Of a stretch of DNA of 64,000 bases, positions 25,219-33,361 are shown one piece after another. Below the pieces are notes generated by a model. That model was not told the DNA's origin. It ran no database searches and was given only the letters and a program-made list of their open reading frames with translations. Position 1 is the stretch's first letter, and each line of letters opens with the position of its first letter. Source of the DNA: CAVSJR01 sp963728285 (lineage in GTDB: Bacteria; Actinomycetota; UBA4738; HRBIN12); the NCBI GenBank assembly GCA_963728285.1, contig CAVSJR010000005.1:372001-436000 (forward strand), given 5' to 3'. The position numbers were made by a program, and so were the translations under genes.

Positions 25219-26067
25219 GTGCTCGCCACGATCTGGGGCTCTCGGGGCTCCCTCGCGACCCCCGGCCGGAGGACGGTGCGCTACGGCGGGAACACCTCCT
25301 GCGTCGAGATCCGAGCCGCCGACGGCGCGCTGCTGATCCTCGACGCGGGGACGGGGATCCGGGAGCTCGGGCTCTCCCTCGGCGAGGCTCGGCCCGATCG
25401 GATCGACCTGCTGCTCTCGCATCTGCACATCGATCACCTGGAGGGGCTTCCGTACTTCTCTCCCATCTGGGATCCGTCGGTGGAGCTCCACATCTGGGGT
25501 CCCTCGTCCCCGGTGAAGTCACTGGAGGAACGGATCGCGACCTACCTGTCCCCGCCGCTGTTTCCGGTGCACCTGGCCGAGGTCCCCTCGAAGCTCGTGT
25601 GCCACGATGCCCCGCGCGAGTGGGAGCTCGGATCGCTGCGCATCGCGTCGCAGCCGATCTCGCATCCCGGACCGACGCTCGGCTACCGCATCCACGACGG
25701 GCGGGGGACGCTCGCCTATCTGACCGACCACGAGCCCGCGCTCGGGATGGACCTGCGCGTGGTCGGGACCGACTGGATCTCCGGCTACGCCGTGGCGCAC
25801 GGTGCCGACGTCCTGCTCCACGATTGCCAGTACACCGAGCGGGAGTACGACGAGCGGGTCGGGTGGGGCCACTCGAGCACGGAGCATGTGGCGACGTTCG
25901 CCGAGCTCGCGGACGTCGACCGCCTCCTCATGTTTCATCACGACCCGATGCACTCCGACGAGCAGCTCGAGGCGATGCTGGCCCGGGTCCGGGACCTTCG
26001 GGCGGACGGCGATGCGGAGCGGACCGACCTCGCGGGCGAGGGCCTCCGGATCGAGCTCTCGAGTTAG
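25219..26067 (+). CDS. MBL-fold metallo-hydrolase
   Basis: This 282-residue metallo-beta-lactamase-fold enzyme opens IWGSRGSLATPGRRTVRYGG, with metal ligands in SHLHIDHLEGLPYF (HxHxDH), then ISHPGPTLGYRI, YLTDHEPALG, LLHDCQYTEREY, GWGHSSTEHV and FHHDPMHSD. The arrangement is that of the RNase Z/PhnP-like phosphodiesterase group often paired with sensory domains. The start GTG abuts the PAS gene stop. The 3' end overlaps the opposite GcvT-like gene by four bases (26064-26067). Confidence 0.9.
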   Translation: MLATIWGSRGSLATPGRRTVRYGGNTSCVEIRAADGALLILDAGTGIRELGLSLGEARPDRIDLLLSHLHIDHLEGLPYFSPIWDPSVELHIWGPSSPVKSLEERIATYLSPPLFPVHLAEVPSKLVCHDAPREWELGSLRIASQPISHPGPTLGYRIHDGRGTLAYLTDHEPALGMDLRVVGTDWISGYAVAHGADVLLHDCQYTEREYDERVGWGHSSTEHVATFAELADVDRLLMFHHDPMHSDEQLEAMLARVRDLRADGDAERTDLAGEGLRIELSS

Positions 26068-27241
26068 CCGGAGACGGACATCGGCGCCGCCGGCGTCTCC
26101 TTCCTGGGGTCGACGAAGGGGATGGCCGCGGTCGTGCCGACCAGGTGCCCGTGCTGGGACTCGACGTCGAGCCGGTTCCCCGGATCGGACAGCGACGGTG
26201 GGCACCCACACGTAGCCGATGTTCCGCTTGAGCCGAGGCGACCACACGGCTTCGGTGACCTTGCCGATCTCCCGGCCGTCGTGATGAGCCGGCCAGAAGT
26301 CGGCGGGATCGATGTCGAAGGGCCCGCCCTCGAACTCGATCCCCACGAGCTTTCGGTCGACGCCCTCGCGACGAATCCGCTCGAGCGCCTCCTTGCCGAA
26401 GTAGTCCTGCGGCTGCTCCTCGACCAAACGCTCCAGGCCCATGAGCTGGAACGGGTTGTTCTCGAGGGTCATGTCGGAGCCGTAGTTCATCATCCCGGCC
26501 TCGACCCGGCGCGCCATGCTCGGGGCGGCCACCGTCGCGCCGAACTCCTCTCCGGCCTCGAGGACCGCGTTCCACAGATCGTCGCCGGTGGAGGAATCCA
26601 GGCAGTTGACCTCGAATCCCGGCAGCGCCGTGAACCCCGTGCGGCTGATCAGCACCGGGATCCCGCGGATCTCCATCCACTCGACCCAGTAGTACTTGAT
26701 GTCGTAGATGGCGGGACCGACGAGCTTCTCCAGGGTCGCCGCCGCCTTCGGGCCCTGCACCTGCATCGGATGCACGTCGGGGGTTGAGACCTCCGCGTCC
26801 AGGCCGAGCCCCTGTCGCGACGCCCAGGGCGTACAGCCCCGCGTCGGAGTCGGCGAGCTGCATCCACCACCGGTTCTCCGCCACGTGCAGCAGCACGGGG
26901 TCGTTGACGATGCCGCCGTCCGCCGCCGTGACGAGCATGTACTTCCCCTGCTTGACCGCGCACTTCGTGAGGTCGCGACAGGTCAGCATGTCGATCAGCC
27001 GGTCGGCGTCGGGGCCGCTCACCTCGACGGTCCGCTCGGCGCCGACGTCCCACACCACGACGCTCGAGAGCAGGGCCTCGTACTCCTCGTTCGGGTCCCG
27101 GTAGTAGCCCGGCAGGAGCGTGTGGTTGTAGACGTCGTAGGCCTGGCACCCGGCCCGGACCGTGGCCTCGAAGTACGGGGACCGCCGGTACCACGGCCCC
27201 ATGTACAGGCGCGTCTCCGATGCGTACCGTTCCTTGCCCAT
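26064..27241 (-). CDS. Aminomethyltransferase/demethylase of the GcvT-DmdA family (two frameshifts)
   Basis: The repaired length is about 391 residues. The N-terminus (RLYMGPWYRRSPYFEATVRA, YDVYNHTLLPGYY and TCRDLTKCAVKQGKYML, then GGIVNDPVLLHV) matches tetrahydrofolate-dependent enzymes near DMSP demethylase DmdA. Frame breaks occur at the CCCC run 26809-26812 and near 26200-26202, each cured by removing one base. Between them lies IRGIPVLISRTGFTALPGFE and NPFQLMGLERLVEEQPQDYF, and the tail ends RKETPAAPMSVSG. It probably removes a methyl group from a methylated N or S substrate to THF. The ATG at 27241 follows GGGAGGAAG. It is divergent from a TetR regulator. Confidence 0.82.
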
Positions 27242-27307
27242 GGCTTCCTCCCTCGATGGAACGCGACTCCTCATATACGACGGATGGCATCATCGTCGGT
27301 TCCAAAG

Positions 27308-27324
27308 TTAGAACGCAAGTCTAA
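27308..27324. promoter_or_regulatory. Inverted repeat, candidate TetR operator
   Basis: TTAGA and TCTAA flank a 7-base spacer immediately before the TetR start codon (27326), in the 84-base gap between the divergent GcvT/DmdA-like and TetR genes. An autoregulatory operator that also controls the enzyme is a reasonable inference. A related half site GTTCTAAC occurs just after the TetR gene at about 27988-27995. Confidence 0.5.
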
Positions 27325-27325
27325 A

Positions 27326-27952
27326 ATGATTCCCATGAGGGTCGATCGCGAGCGGCGACCGCAGGAGCTGCGGCGTCGCGTCCAGGTGCTGGAGGCAGCG
27401 CTGCAGGTCATCGCGAGCCGGGGATTGGCGAAGACCCGGATGTCCGACATCTCGGCGCGGGCGGGGATGAGCTCGGGCCACGTCCTGTACTACTTCAAGA
27501 CCAAGGACATGGTGCTGATGGAGGCGCTTCGCTTCGTCGAGGACGAGATCCACGAGACGGCCGAACGAGAGCTTCCCGCGGTCGCCGCGGGGCCGAAGCG
27601 CCTCGAGGCGCTGTTGAAGCTGAACCTCCCGGAGGGACCCGGCGACCCGCGGTGGATGCTGTGGCTGGAGTCGTGGACCCTCGCCCCGCACGATCCACAG
27701 GTCGCCGGCCTGACGAGCGATCTCGATCGTCGGTGGATCGGGCTGCTGGCCCGCGTCATCCGGGAGGGGGTCGACGCCGGCGCCTTCGCTTGCGACGACG
27801 CGGACGCCTTCGCCGGCCGGTTCTCGGCCCTGTTCGACGGCCTCGCCGTGCAGGTGGTCACGGGGTCCCACCGGCGGACCCCGCAGAGCGCGTTGCGAGC
27901 CTGTCTGGCTGCGGCCGGCCCGGAGCTCGGCTTCCGGCCCCGGCGGGCTTGA
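27326..27952 (+). CDS. TetR/AcrR-family transcriptional regulator
   Basis: This 208-residue protein has an N-terminal HTH (RVQVLEAALQVIASRGLAKT, MSDISARAGMSSGHVLYYFK and TKDMVLMEALRFV), with the TetR_N signature at about residues 20-65. The ligand-binding helical domain contains WMLWLESWTLAPHDPQVAGL, resembling BetI-like C-terminal domains (TetR_C_6). That points to control of methylated-amine or betaine-like metabolism, in keeping with the divergent GcvT/DmdA-like enzyme. The start is ATG 27326 or 27335. Confidence 0.9.
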   Translation: MIPMRVDRERRPQELRRRVQVLEAALQVIASRGLAKTRMSDISARAGMSSGHVLYYFKTKDMVLMEALRFVEDEIHETAERELPAVAAGPKRLEALLKLNLPEGPGDPRWMLWLESWTLAPHDPQVAGLTSDLDRRWIGLLARVIREGVDAGAFACDDADAFAGRFSALFDGLAVQVVTGSHRRTPQSALRACLAAAGPELGFRPRRA

Positions 27953-28209
27953 CACGCGCGCCGCAGGGACAGGATCGACTTGAGCAGCGTTCTAACTCGA
28001 CGCGTCGCAGACGACTCAGTTCCGATCTGTGAACGAGTACGAGGCCTTGTTCGGTCGCGGTTCTCGGTCATCGCGGCGGATCTTCGTCGTGGCCTCGGTG
28101 CCTACGTGGTCCTTGCTGCGCATCGGAGCGCTGTAGTCAGAGACATGGCCTCTCTGCCGGCACATGACAATGGTTGGAACAGTCCGAGCCCTGGCGCGAC
28201 ACTAGCGAA
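27953..28209. other. Intergenic region, nothing recognised
   Basis: About 255 bases lie between the TetR gene and the TOPRIM gene. Apart from the GTTCTAAC half site near 27988 I see no ORF with coding character, no tRNA and no clear hairpin. A promoter for the TOPRIM gene is expected here. Confidence 0.35.
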
Positions 28210-28855
28210 ATGGACAATCTCGTGGACATCGAGATGACGCAACACCAAGGGACACGGGTCGACGGCCACGTCATTCCCCCTCAGACGACTGAGGCCTTCT
28301 CCGCGCGGACGGTCGTGCTGGTCGAGGGAATCAGCGACGAGCTCGCGCTCGAGGCGCTCGCTCGGCGCCGCGGTCGGAGCCCTTGATGATGAGGGCGTTG
28401 CCATCGTGCCGATGGGGGGCTCGAAGAACATCGGACGCTTCCTGGAACTGTTCGGCCCTCACGGGTCCGACGTCGGACTGGCGGGCCTGTGTGACGCCGC
28501 CGAGGAGGGCGACTTCCAGCGAGGTCTCGAGCGGGCCGGCCTCGGCTCCGACCTCACTCGCGCCGAGATGGAACGACTTGGTTTCTACGTGTGCGTGGCG
28601 GATCTGGAGGACGAGCTTATCCGGTCCCTCGGTGGCGCCGCCGTGGAACGGGTCATCGATGCGCAGGGTGACCTTGAATCCTTCCGCACCTTCCAGAAGC
28701 AGCCTGCGTGGCAAGGACGGACCCATGAGGAGCAGCTCCGGCGCTTTTTCGGCACCCGCGGCGGCCGGAAGATCCAATCCGCGTCGTTGCTCGTCGACGC
28801 GCTCGATCTCACTCGGGTGCCTCGGCCGCTGGATCGCGTCCTCGCGCATGTCTGA
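28210..28855 (+). CDS. Stand-alone OLD-type TOPRIM nuclease-domain protein (frameshifted)
   Basis: The repaired length is about 214 residues. The N-terminus TVVLVEGISDELALEALARR holds the TOPRIM Glu. One extra base in the CCC at 28380-28382 breaks the frame; it resumes as SLDDEGVAIVPMGGSKNIGR and continues FYVCVADLEDELIRSLG (Asp cluster) to PRPLDRVLAHV. The OLD/RecF-type TOPRIM binds metal and nicks DNA, but no ATPase domain is present. Short TOPRIM-only proteins like this occur in actinobacteria. The start is uncertain (28210 or 28234). Confidence 0.8.
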
Positions 28856-28907
28856 CGCATCGAACGAATGAGAAACGCGCATCGTTGTCGTACGGAAGGA
28901 GACCGGC

Positions 28908-29273
28908 ATGGCCGCGCCGACCAGCGTCGATGACTACCTCGCCGCCCTTCCTGAGGCCCCGCGCGCCGCTCTGGAGAAGCTGCGGAAGACCATCAAGGCC
29001 GCCGCGCCCCAGGCGACCGAGACGATCAGCTACCAGATGCCGGCCTTCAAGCTCGACGGTCGGTTCCTCGTGTCCTACGCGGCGTTCAAGAACCATTGCA
29101 GCCTGTTCCCCGCGAGCAGGAAGGTCCTCGAGGCGCACGGGGAAGAGCTGAAGCCCTACTTCTCGGGGAAGGGGACCATTCGGTTCACTACGGACAAGCC
29201 CCTCCCCACGGCACTCGTGAGGAAGATCGTGAAGGCGCGCATCGAGGAGAACGCGGAACTCACCCGTCGTTGA
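28908..29273 (+). CDS. DUF1801 / YdhG-like protein
   Basis: This 121-residue protein reads SVDDYLAALPEAPRAALEKL, AAAPQATETISYQMPAFKLD, GRFLVSYAAFKNHCSLFPAS and GTIRFTTDKPLPTALVRKIV, the classic DUF1801 pattern. Family members include YdhG and iron-chaperone-like proteins, but the function is unproven. A good ribosome site (GGAAGGAG) precedes the ATG at 28908. Confidence 0.9.
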   Translation: MAAPTSVDDYLAALPEAPRAALEKLRKTIKAAAPQATETISYQMPAFKLDGRFLVSYAAFKNHCSLFPASRKVLEAHGEELKPYFSGKGTIRFTTDKPLPTALVRKIVKARIEENAELTRR

Positions 29274-29448
29274 GCGATCAGGCTCTGCGGCGTCTCCGAC
29301 CTCGCGCTCGGGCGATGAGTTCCTTCACCCGGCATCAGTCGTAGGGTGTGTTGGTAGGGTGCACGGACAGGTCACGACGTAGGGCCGCGGGATCGTGGCG
29401 CGAGCAGGGCCTCGCGCCTCCGTCCCGGGCGGGGAGGAGCGACTCGGG

Positions 29449-30465
29449 TTGACTGAGGTGGCCGAGCGGGGCGACGTCGCCCAGGACACGTCGAGGCCTG
29501 GATCGGAGGATCTCGAGCTCCAGCTCGAACGCCATCGGGTGGAGCTGACCGCCTACGCCTACCGGATGCTGGGATCGGCGTTCGAGGCGGAGGACGCCGT
29601 GCAAGAGACGATGCTCCGGGCGTGGCGAAGCTACGACGGCTTCGAGGGCCGAGCCGCGCTGCGCTCCTGGCTCTACCGCATCGCGACCAACGTGTGCCTC
29701 GACATGCTCACGGGCAGGGAGCGTCGGGCCCGTCCGATGGATCTCGCCCCCGCGAAGACGGCCGATGCCCCCCTGGATGACGGGCTCTCGGAGACCTCGT
29801 GGATCCTGCCGGTTCCCGACGATCGCGTCCTGCCGGTGGGCGGCGACCCGGCCGAGGCGGTGGAATCTCGCGAGTCCGTCCGGCTCGCCCTCGTGGCAGC
29901 GCTCCAGCACCTCCCACCACGGCAGCGGGCGGTCCTGATCCTGCGCGAGGTCCTCCGCTGGAAGGCGACCGAGGTCGCGGAGCTGCTCGACACCTCCGTC
30001 GCGTCGGTCAACAGCGCGCTCCAGCGGGCGCGCGCGACCCTCGCCGATGCCGACGTCGAAACGACCGACACGTCGCGGCCGATGGATGACGAGCAACGGG
30101 CGCTCCTGGCCCGCTACGTCGATGCCTTCGAGCGCTACGACCTCGATTCGCTCACCTCGCTGCTGCGTGAGGACGCGACCTGGTCGATGCCGCCCTACGA
30201 GCTGTGGCTGCAATCCCACGATGACATCCGCAAGTGGTGCCTCGGACCCGGGATCGGCTGTCGTGGCTCGCGCTTGGTCCCGACCGCCGCGAACGGTTCT
30301 CCGGCGTTCGGTCAGTACAAGCCGGGGGATCGGGAGGGGATCCTCGAGCCGTGGTCCCTTCAGGTCCTCGAGGTCTCAGCCGGCCGGATCGTCGGGATCT
30401 GCTTCTTCCTCGACACCGCGAGACTCTTTCCCCTCTTCGGCCTGCCGCCCCGCCTCGAGACGTAG
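29449..30465 (+). CDS. ECF RNA polymerase sigma factor, SigG-like, with C-terminal SnoaL domain
   Basis: The protein has 338 residues from TTG 29449 (an in-frame GTG at 29395 would add 18). Region 2 reads AYAYRMLGSAFEAEDAVQET, then SWLYRIATNVCLDML; region 4 reads LQHLPPRQRAVLILREVLRW, then VAELLDTSVASVNSALQRAR. After about residue 205 comes an NTF2/SnoaL fold (ARYVDAFERYDLDSLTSLLR, then ATWSMPPYELWL) that in such sigma factors tunes activity in place of a separate anti-sigma. This matches the SigG (TIGR02960-type) group of actinobacteria. The TTG start has GGGGAGGAGC upstream. Confidence 0.88.
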   Translation: MTEVAERGDVAQDTSRPGSEDLELQLERHRVELTAYAYRMLGSAFEAEDAVQETMLRAWRSYDGFEGRAALRSWLYRIATNVCLDMLTGRERRARPMDLAPAKTADAPLDDGLSETSWILPVPDDRVLPVGGDPAEAVESRESVRLALVAALQHLPPRQRAVLILREVLRWKATEVAELLDTSVASVNSALQRARATLADADVETTDTSRPMDDEQRALLARYVDAFERYDLDSLTSLLREDATWSMPPYELWLQSHDDIRKWCLGPGIGCRGSRLVPTAANGSPAFGQYKPGDREGILEPWSLQVLEVSAGRIVGICFFLDTARLFPLFGLPPRLET

Positions 30466-30747
30466 CGCCTCGTAGAGCGGCAGGACGTCGCCCAGCCCCG
30501 TGAAGGCGACCAGGTCCTGCAGGTCGGCGCACGCGTGTCGCAGCTGGACTCGGCGACCCAGGCGCCGAGCGGTGAGCTGCATCCGGGCCAAGGCATCGAT
30601 CGTGCCGGCGTCCGGGTCGCCCAGGGACCTCACATCGCACACGACCAGATCGGCGCCGCTGCCTTCGAGCATCACCCGGACGCGCGCGCAGAGCCCCGCG
30701 ACGGCAGCCCCGGTCATCGGCCCGGCGATGACCAGCTCGATCGTCAT
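30376..30747 (-). CDS. STAS-domain protein (MlaB/anti-anti-sigma-like)
   Basis: This protein has 123 residues from ATG 30747, or longer if it starts at 30867. The STAS core is TIELVIAGPMTGAAVAGLCA, ADLVVCDVRSLGDPDAGTID and ALARMQLTARRLGRRVQLRH. The position of the usual phosphorylated Ser is DPDAGTID, so it lacks the typical DSxG. The C-terminal tail is acidic and overlaps the 3' end of the sigma gene on the other strand by 90 bases. The convergent layout with an ECF sigma gene hints at regulation of it, but that is inference. Confidence 0.75.
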   Translation of the reverse strand: MTIELVIAGPMTGAAVAGLCARVRVMLEGSGADLVVCDVRSLGDPDAGTIDALARMQLTARRLGRRVQLRHACADLQDLVAFTGLGDVLPLYEALRLEAGRQAEEGKESRGVEEEADPDDPAG

Positions 30748-31032
30748 CTCGGGTGGGGCTGGCAGCGGATTCACCGGCGTCGCCGGCGGCTCCTCGGGAG
30801 GGCCCAAAGGCGATTCTCCTTTTCCTCGTCCGATGCAGGAAAGACCCGTCCGCGGGCCGAAACTCATCGCGATCGATTCAAGGGCGGGCGCTGGTAGGGG
30901 ATCAACGACACCGACGCTCGGTCCTGCCACGATCGTTTACGCACGTGTTTCTCGGGTATGCACATGGGTTCACACTGAGAACGCCGATGCGTCGCCGGCG
31001 TTCTCCGGCCGAGCAACGCGGAAGGAGGAGCG

Positions 31033-31459
31033 ATGACCGACCTGAGCCTCACGAGCTCGATCACGATCGACGCTCCCATCGAGGATGTCTGGAAGGCCGT
31101 GACGACACCCGCCCTCATCAAGCAGTGGTTCTTTGGCGTCGACACGGAGACGGATTGGCAAGTCGGCAGCCCTCTGGTCCACCGAGGCGAGTACCAGGGC
31201 AAGGCGTACGAGGACAAGGGCGAGATCCTTCAATTCGATCCGCCGAAACTGTTGGTGCACACCCACTGGAGCGACCTCTCCGGCGAGCCCGGACAGCCCC
31301 GAGCACTATCAGGAGGTGTCGTGGGCGCTCGCCCAGCGCAACGGCGCGACCGAGCTCACGATCACCGAGCGCAACCTTCCGTCGGAGGAGGCCAAGGCGG
31401 TGTCCGAGGAGAGCTGGCGAATGGTGCTCGAGAACCTGAAGAACGTCCTCGAGACGTAA
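31033..31459 (+). CDS. SRPBCC/AHSA1-family protein (frameshifted)
   Basis: The repaired length is about 141 residues. The N-terminus SITIDAPIEDVWKAVTTPAL, WFFGVDTETDWQVGSPLVHR and ILQFDPPKLLVHTHWSDLSG is typical of activator of Hsp90 ATPase homologue 1-like proteins. After GEP one extra G at 31291-31292 shifts the frame; it continues as DSPEHYQEVSWALAQRNGAT and ends with SWRMVLENLKNVLET. GGAAGGAG precedes the ATG. It may be co-transcribed with the following glycosidase-like gene. Confidence 0.82.
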
Positions 31460-31492
31460 GGGACGCAACCGCCACCGAGCCGGGGAGGCGAG

Positions 31493-33019
31493 ATGACGAA
31501 CGAGCGACTGGCACAGCGAGAAGCGGTTGCCCTCCGACCCCTCGAGGTGTCGAAAGCCAACCCCCGCTACTTCACGGTCGCATCCGGGGACGCGGCCGAC
31601 CGGGTGGCCGTGTACCTCACCGGATCGCACATCTGGAACAACTTCCATGACGGCATGGGGCCGGGCTCGGATTGCGCCGAGGCTCCCGAGCTCCTCGACT
31701 ACGACGCCTACCTCGGATTCCTCGAGGACCACGGCCACAACTTCATCCGACTCTGGCGCTGGGAGCAGTTCAAGTCCCAGGCGGCCGGAGGCGACTTTCA
31801 CCTCTGCATGACGCCGCAACCGTGGCCGCGGATCGGGCCGGGGGAGGCGAAGGACGGCAAGCCGAAGTTCGACCTGTCGAGGTTCGATGAGGCCTACTTC
31901 GGCCGACTGCGCGATCGCGTCGTCGCCGCCGGCGATCGGGGCATCTACGTCGGCGTGATGTTCTTCGATGGGTGGGCGCTTCACCTCAGCCCGGTACCCG
32001 ACAACGTCGAAGGACATCCGTTCCACGCCGCCAACAACGTCAACGGGATCGGGATCACGTCGATCGTCGACTACCAGGTCCTCCCCCTCGACCCGCGCGT
32101 CCAGGAGATCCAGGACGCGTACATCCGAAGGGTGGTCGATACGGTCCACGATCTGCCGGGCGTCCTCTACGAGGTCGCGAACGAATCCTCCGGTGGCGGG
32201 TCGGTCGACCCGAGCTTCGCGGAGGCGTTGGGACAGCCGGGATCGCCGGAGTGGGGCGACTCGACGGCGTGGCAGTACTGGGTGATCGATCGGGTCAAGC
32301 GATACGAGGGGGAGATGGGCTACGACACGCATCCCATCGGGATGACGATGCAGTTCCCCGTCGCGGATCAGACCAAGGTCAACGCCCCGATGTTCGACAG
32401 CGACGCCGACTGGATCTCGCCCGGCTACGACGACGAGATCTTCGCGGACGGTGGGCACCCCATGGCGCCCGGGTCCCCCCAGTCGCGATGGCTCGAGGAC
32501 CCGCCCGCCGCCGACGGCAGGAAGGTGGTCATCAGCGACACGGACCACTTCGCGCCGGGCAGGGGCGATGCGCTCTGGGCATGGAAGTCGTTCCTCCGCG
32601 GCCACCATCCGATCCTCATGGACTTCGGGATCATCGGCGGCGTGAACCCGCCCGACCCCTCGGCGGGCCCGATGCCCTACACGGCGTTCGAGCCCGCTCG
32701 CCTCGCGATGGGGGACACTCGCCGCTTCGCCGAACGGATGCAGCTCATCCGGATGGAGCCCCGAGGCGACCTCAGCTCAACCGGGTACGCGTTGGCGAAT
32801 CCCGGCGAGGAGTACCTCGTGCTCCAGCCGACCGAGGCAGCCGAGCCGTTCTCCGTCACGTTGGATCCGGGCACCTACGCGGTCACGTGGTTCAGCGTCG
32901 AGGCTCGCGAGACTGTGGAGACGGGAGAGGCGACCGTCGAGGACTCCACTGCGGTCAGCTTCAGCGCTCCGTTCGAAGCGGGCGGTCCAGCTGCGCTCTA
33001 CCTCAAGAAGGTCGTGTAG
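31493..33019 (+). CDS. Glycoside hydrolase-like TIM-barrel protein with collagen-binding-like C-domain
   Basis: This 508-residue protein has barrel-like segments VAVYLTGSHIWNNFHDGMGP, DHGHNFIRLWRWEQFKSQAA and VYVGVMFF-like IYVGVMFFDGWAL, then LPGVLYEVANESSGGG (acid/base-like NE) and VVISDTDHFAPG. The end has EEYLVLQPTEAAEPFSVTLD and PGTYAVTWFSVEARE, the putative collagen-binding domain seen with DUF4038/DUF6298 proteins. No signal peptide is seen. Endoglycanase-type activity on an unknown polysaccharide is an inference. GGGGAGGCG precedes the ATG. Confidence 0.85.
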   Translation: MTNERLAQREAVALRPLEVSKANPRYFTVASGDAADRVAVYLTGSHIWNNFHDGMGPGSDCAEAPELLDYDAYLGFLEDHGHNFIRLWRWEQFKSQAAGGDFHLCMTPQPWPRIGPGEAKDGKPKFDLSRFDEAYFGRLRDRVVAAGDRGIYVGVMFFDGWALHLSPVPDNVEGHPFHAANNVNGIGITSIVDYQVLPLDPRVQEIQDAYIRRVVDTVHDLPGVLYEVANESSGGGSVDPSFAEALGQPGSPEWGDSTAWQYWVIDRVKRYEGEMGYDTHPIGMTMQFPVADQTKVNAPMFDSDADWISPGYDDEIFADGGHPMAPGSPQSRWLEDPPAADGRKVVISDTDHFAPGRGDALWAWKSFLRGHHPILMDFGIIGGVNPPDPSAGPMPYTAFEPARLAMGDTRRFAERMQLIRMEPRGDLSSTGYALANPGEEYLVLQPTEAAEPFSVTLDPGTYAVTWFSVEARETVETGEATVEDSTAVSFSAPFEAGGPAALYLKKVV

Positions 33020-33361
33020 CCGGCCCCGAGTGCGAGGAGGAGAGGGGTCGGCGGGAGAAGGCTTGCCCGCGCATCCGGCTCCCGATGCCACCGGACGAGG
33101 ACCCGAGGTCAACCAACGCGGGGATGGACCGAGAGTCGTTCATGAGCGGGTTCCCCGGATACCTGGATGCGGTCGAGCACGTGGCGGGGAGGATCGCCGA
33201 TCGCCGACGGCAGGAATCTGCAATGGGGCGAGGTTGGAATCGATGAGTTTGCGACTCGACCTCCGTCCTATCTGGGAGATAGACGGAGGTCTCGAGGTTC
33301 CCAGCAAGCGAGGACTCGAACGCCACCAAAAACCACATGTCGACCGTGGGGAGGAATATCG
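33020..33361. other. Intergenic region, nothing recognised
   Basis: About 340 bases lie between the glycosidase-like and FAD-oxidoreductase genes. Short open frames here have no coding character or start signals. A brief GAGGACTCGAACGCC at about 33309-33323 looks slightly tRNA-like but has no second half. A promoter for the oxidoreductase is expected. GGAGG at about 33350 is its ribosome site. Confidence 0.35.

Noticed and set aside
33309..33323. GAGGACTCGAACGCC, similar to the tRNA-Lys fragments
   Set aside because: The match is too short and lacks the following CCGAACCTG block seen in the other three copies.
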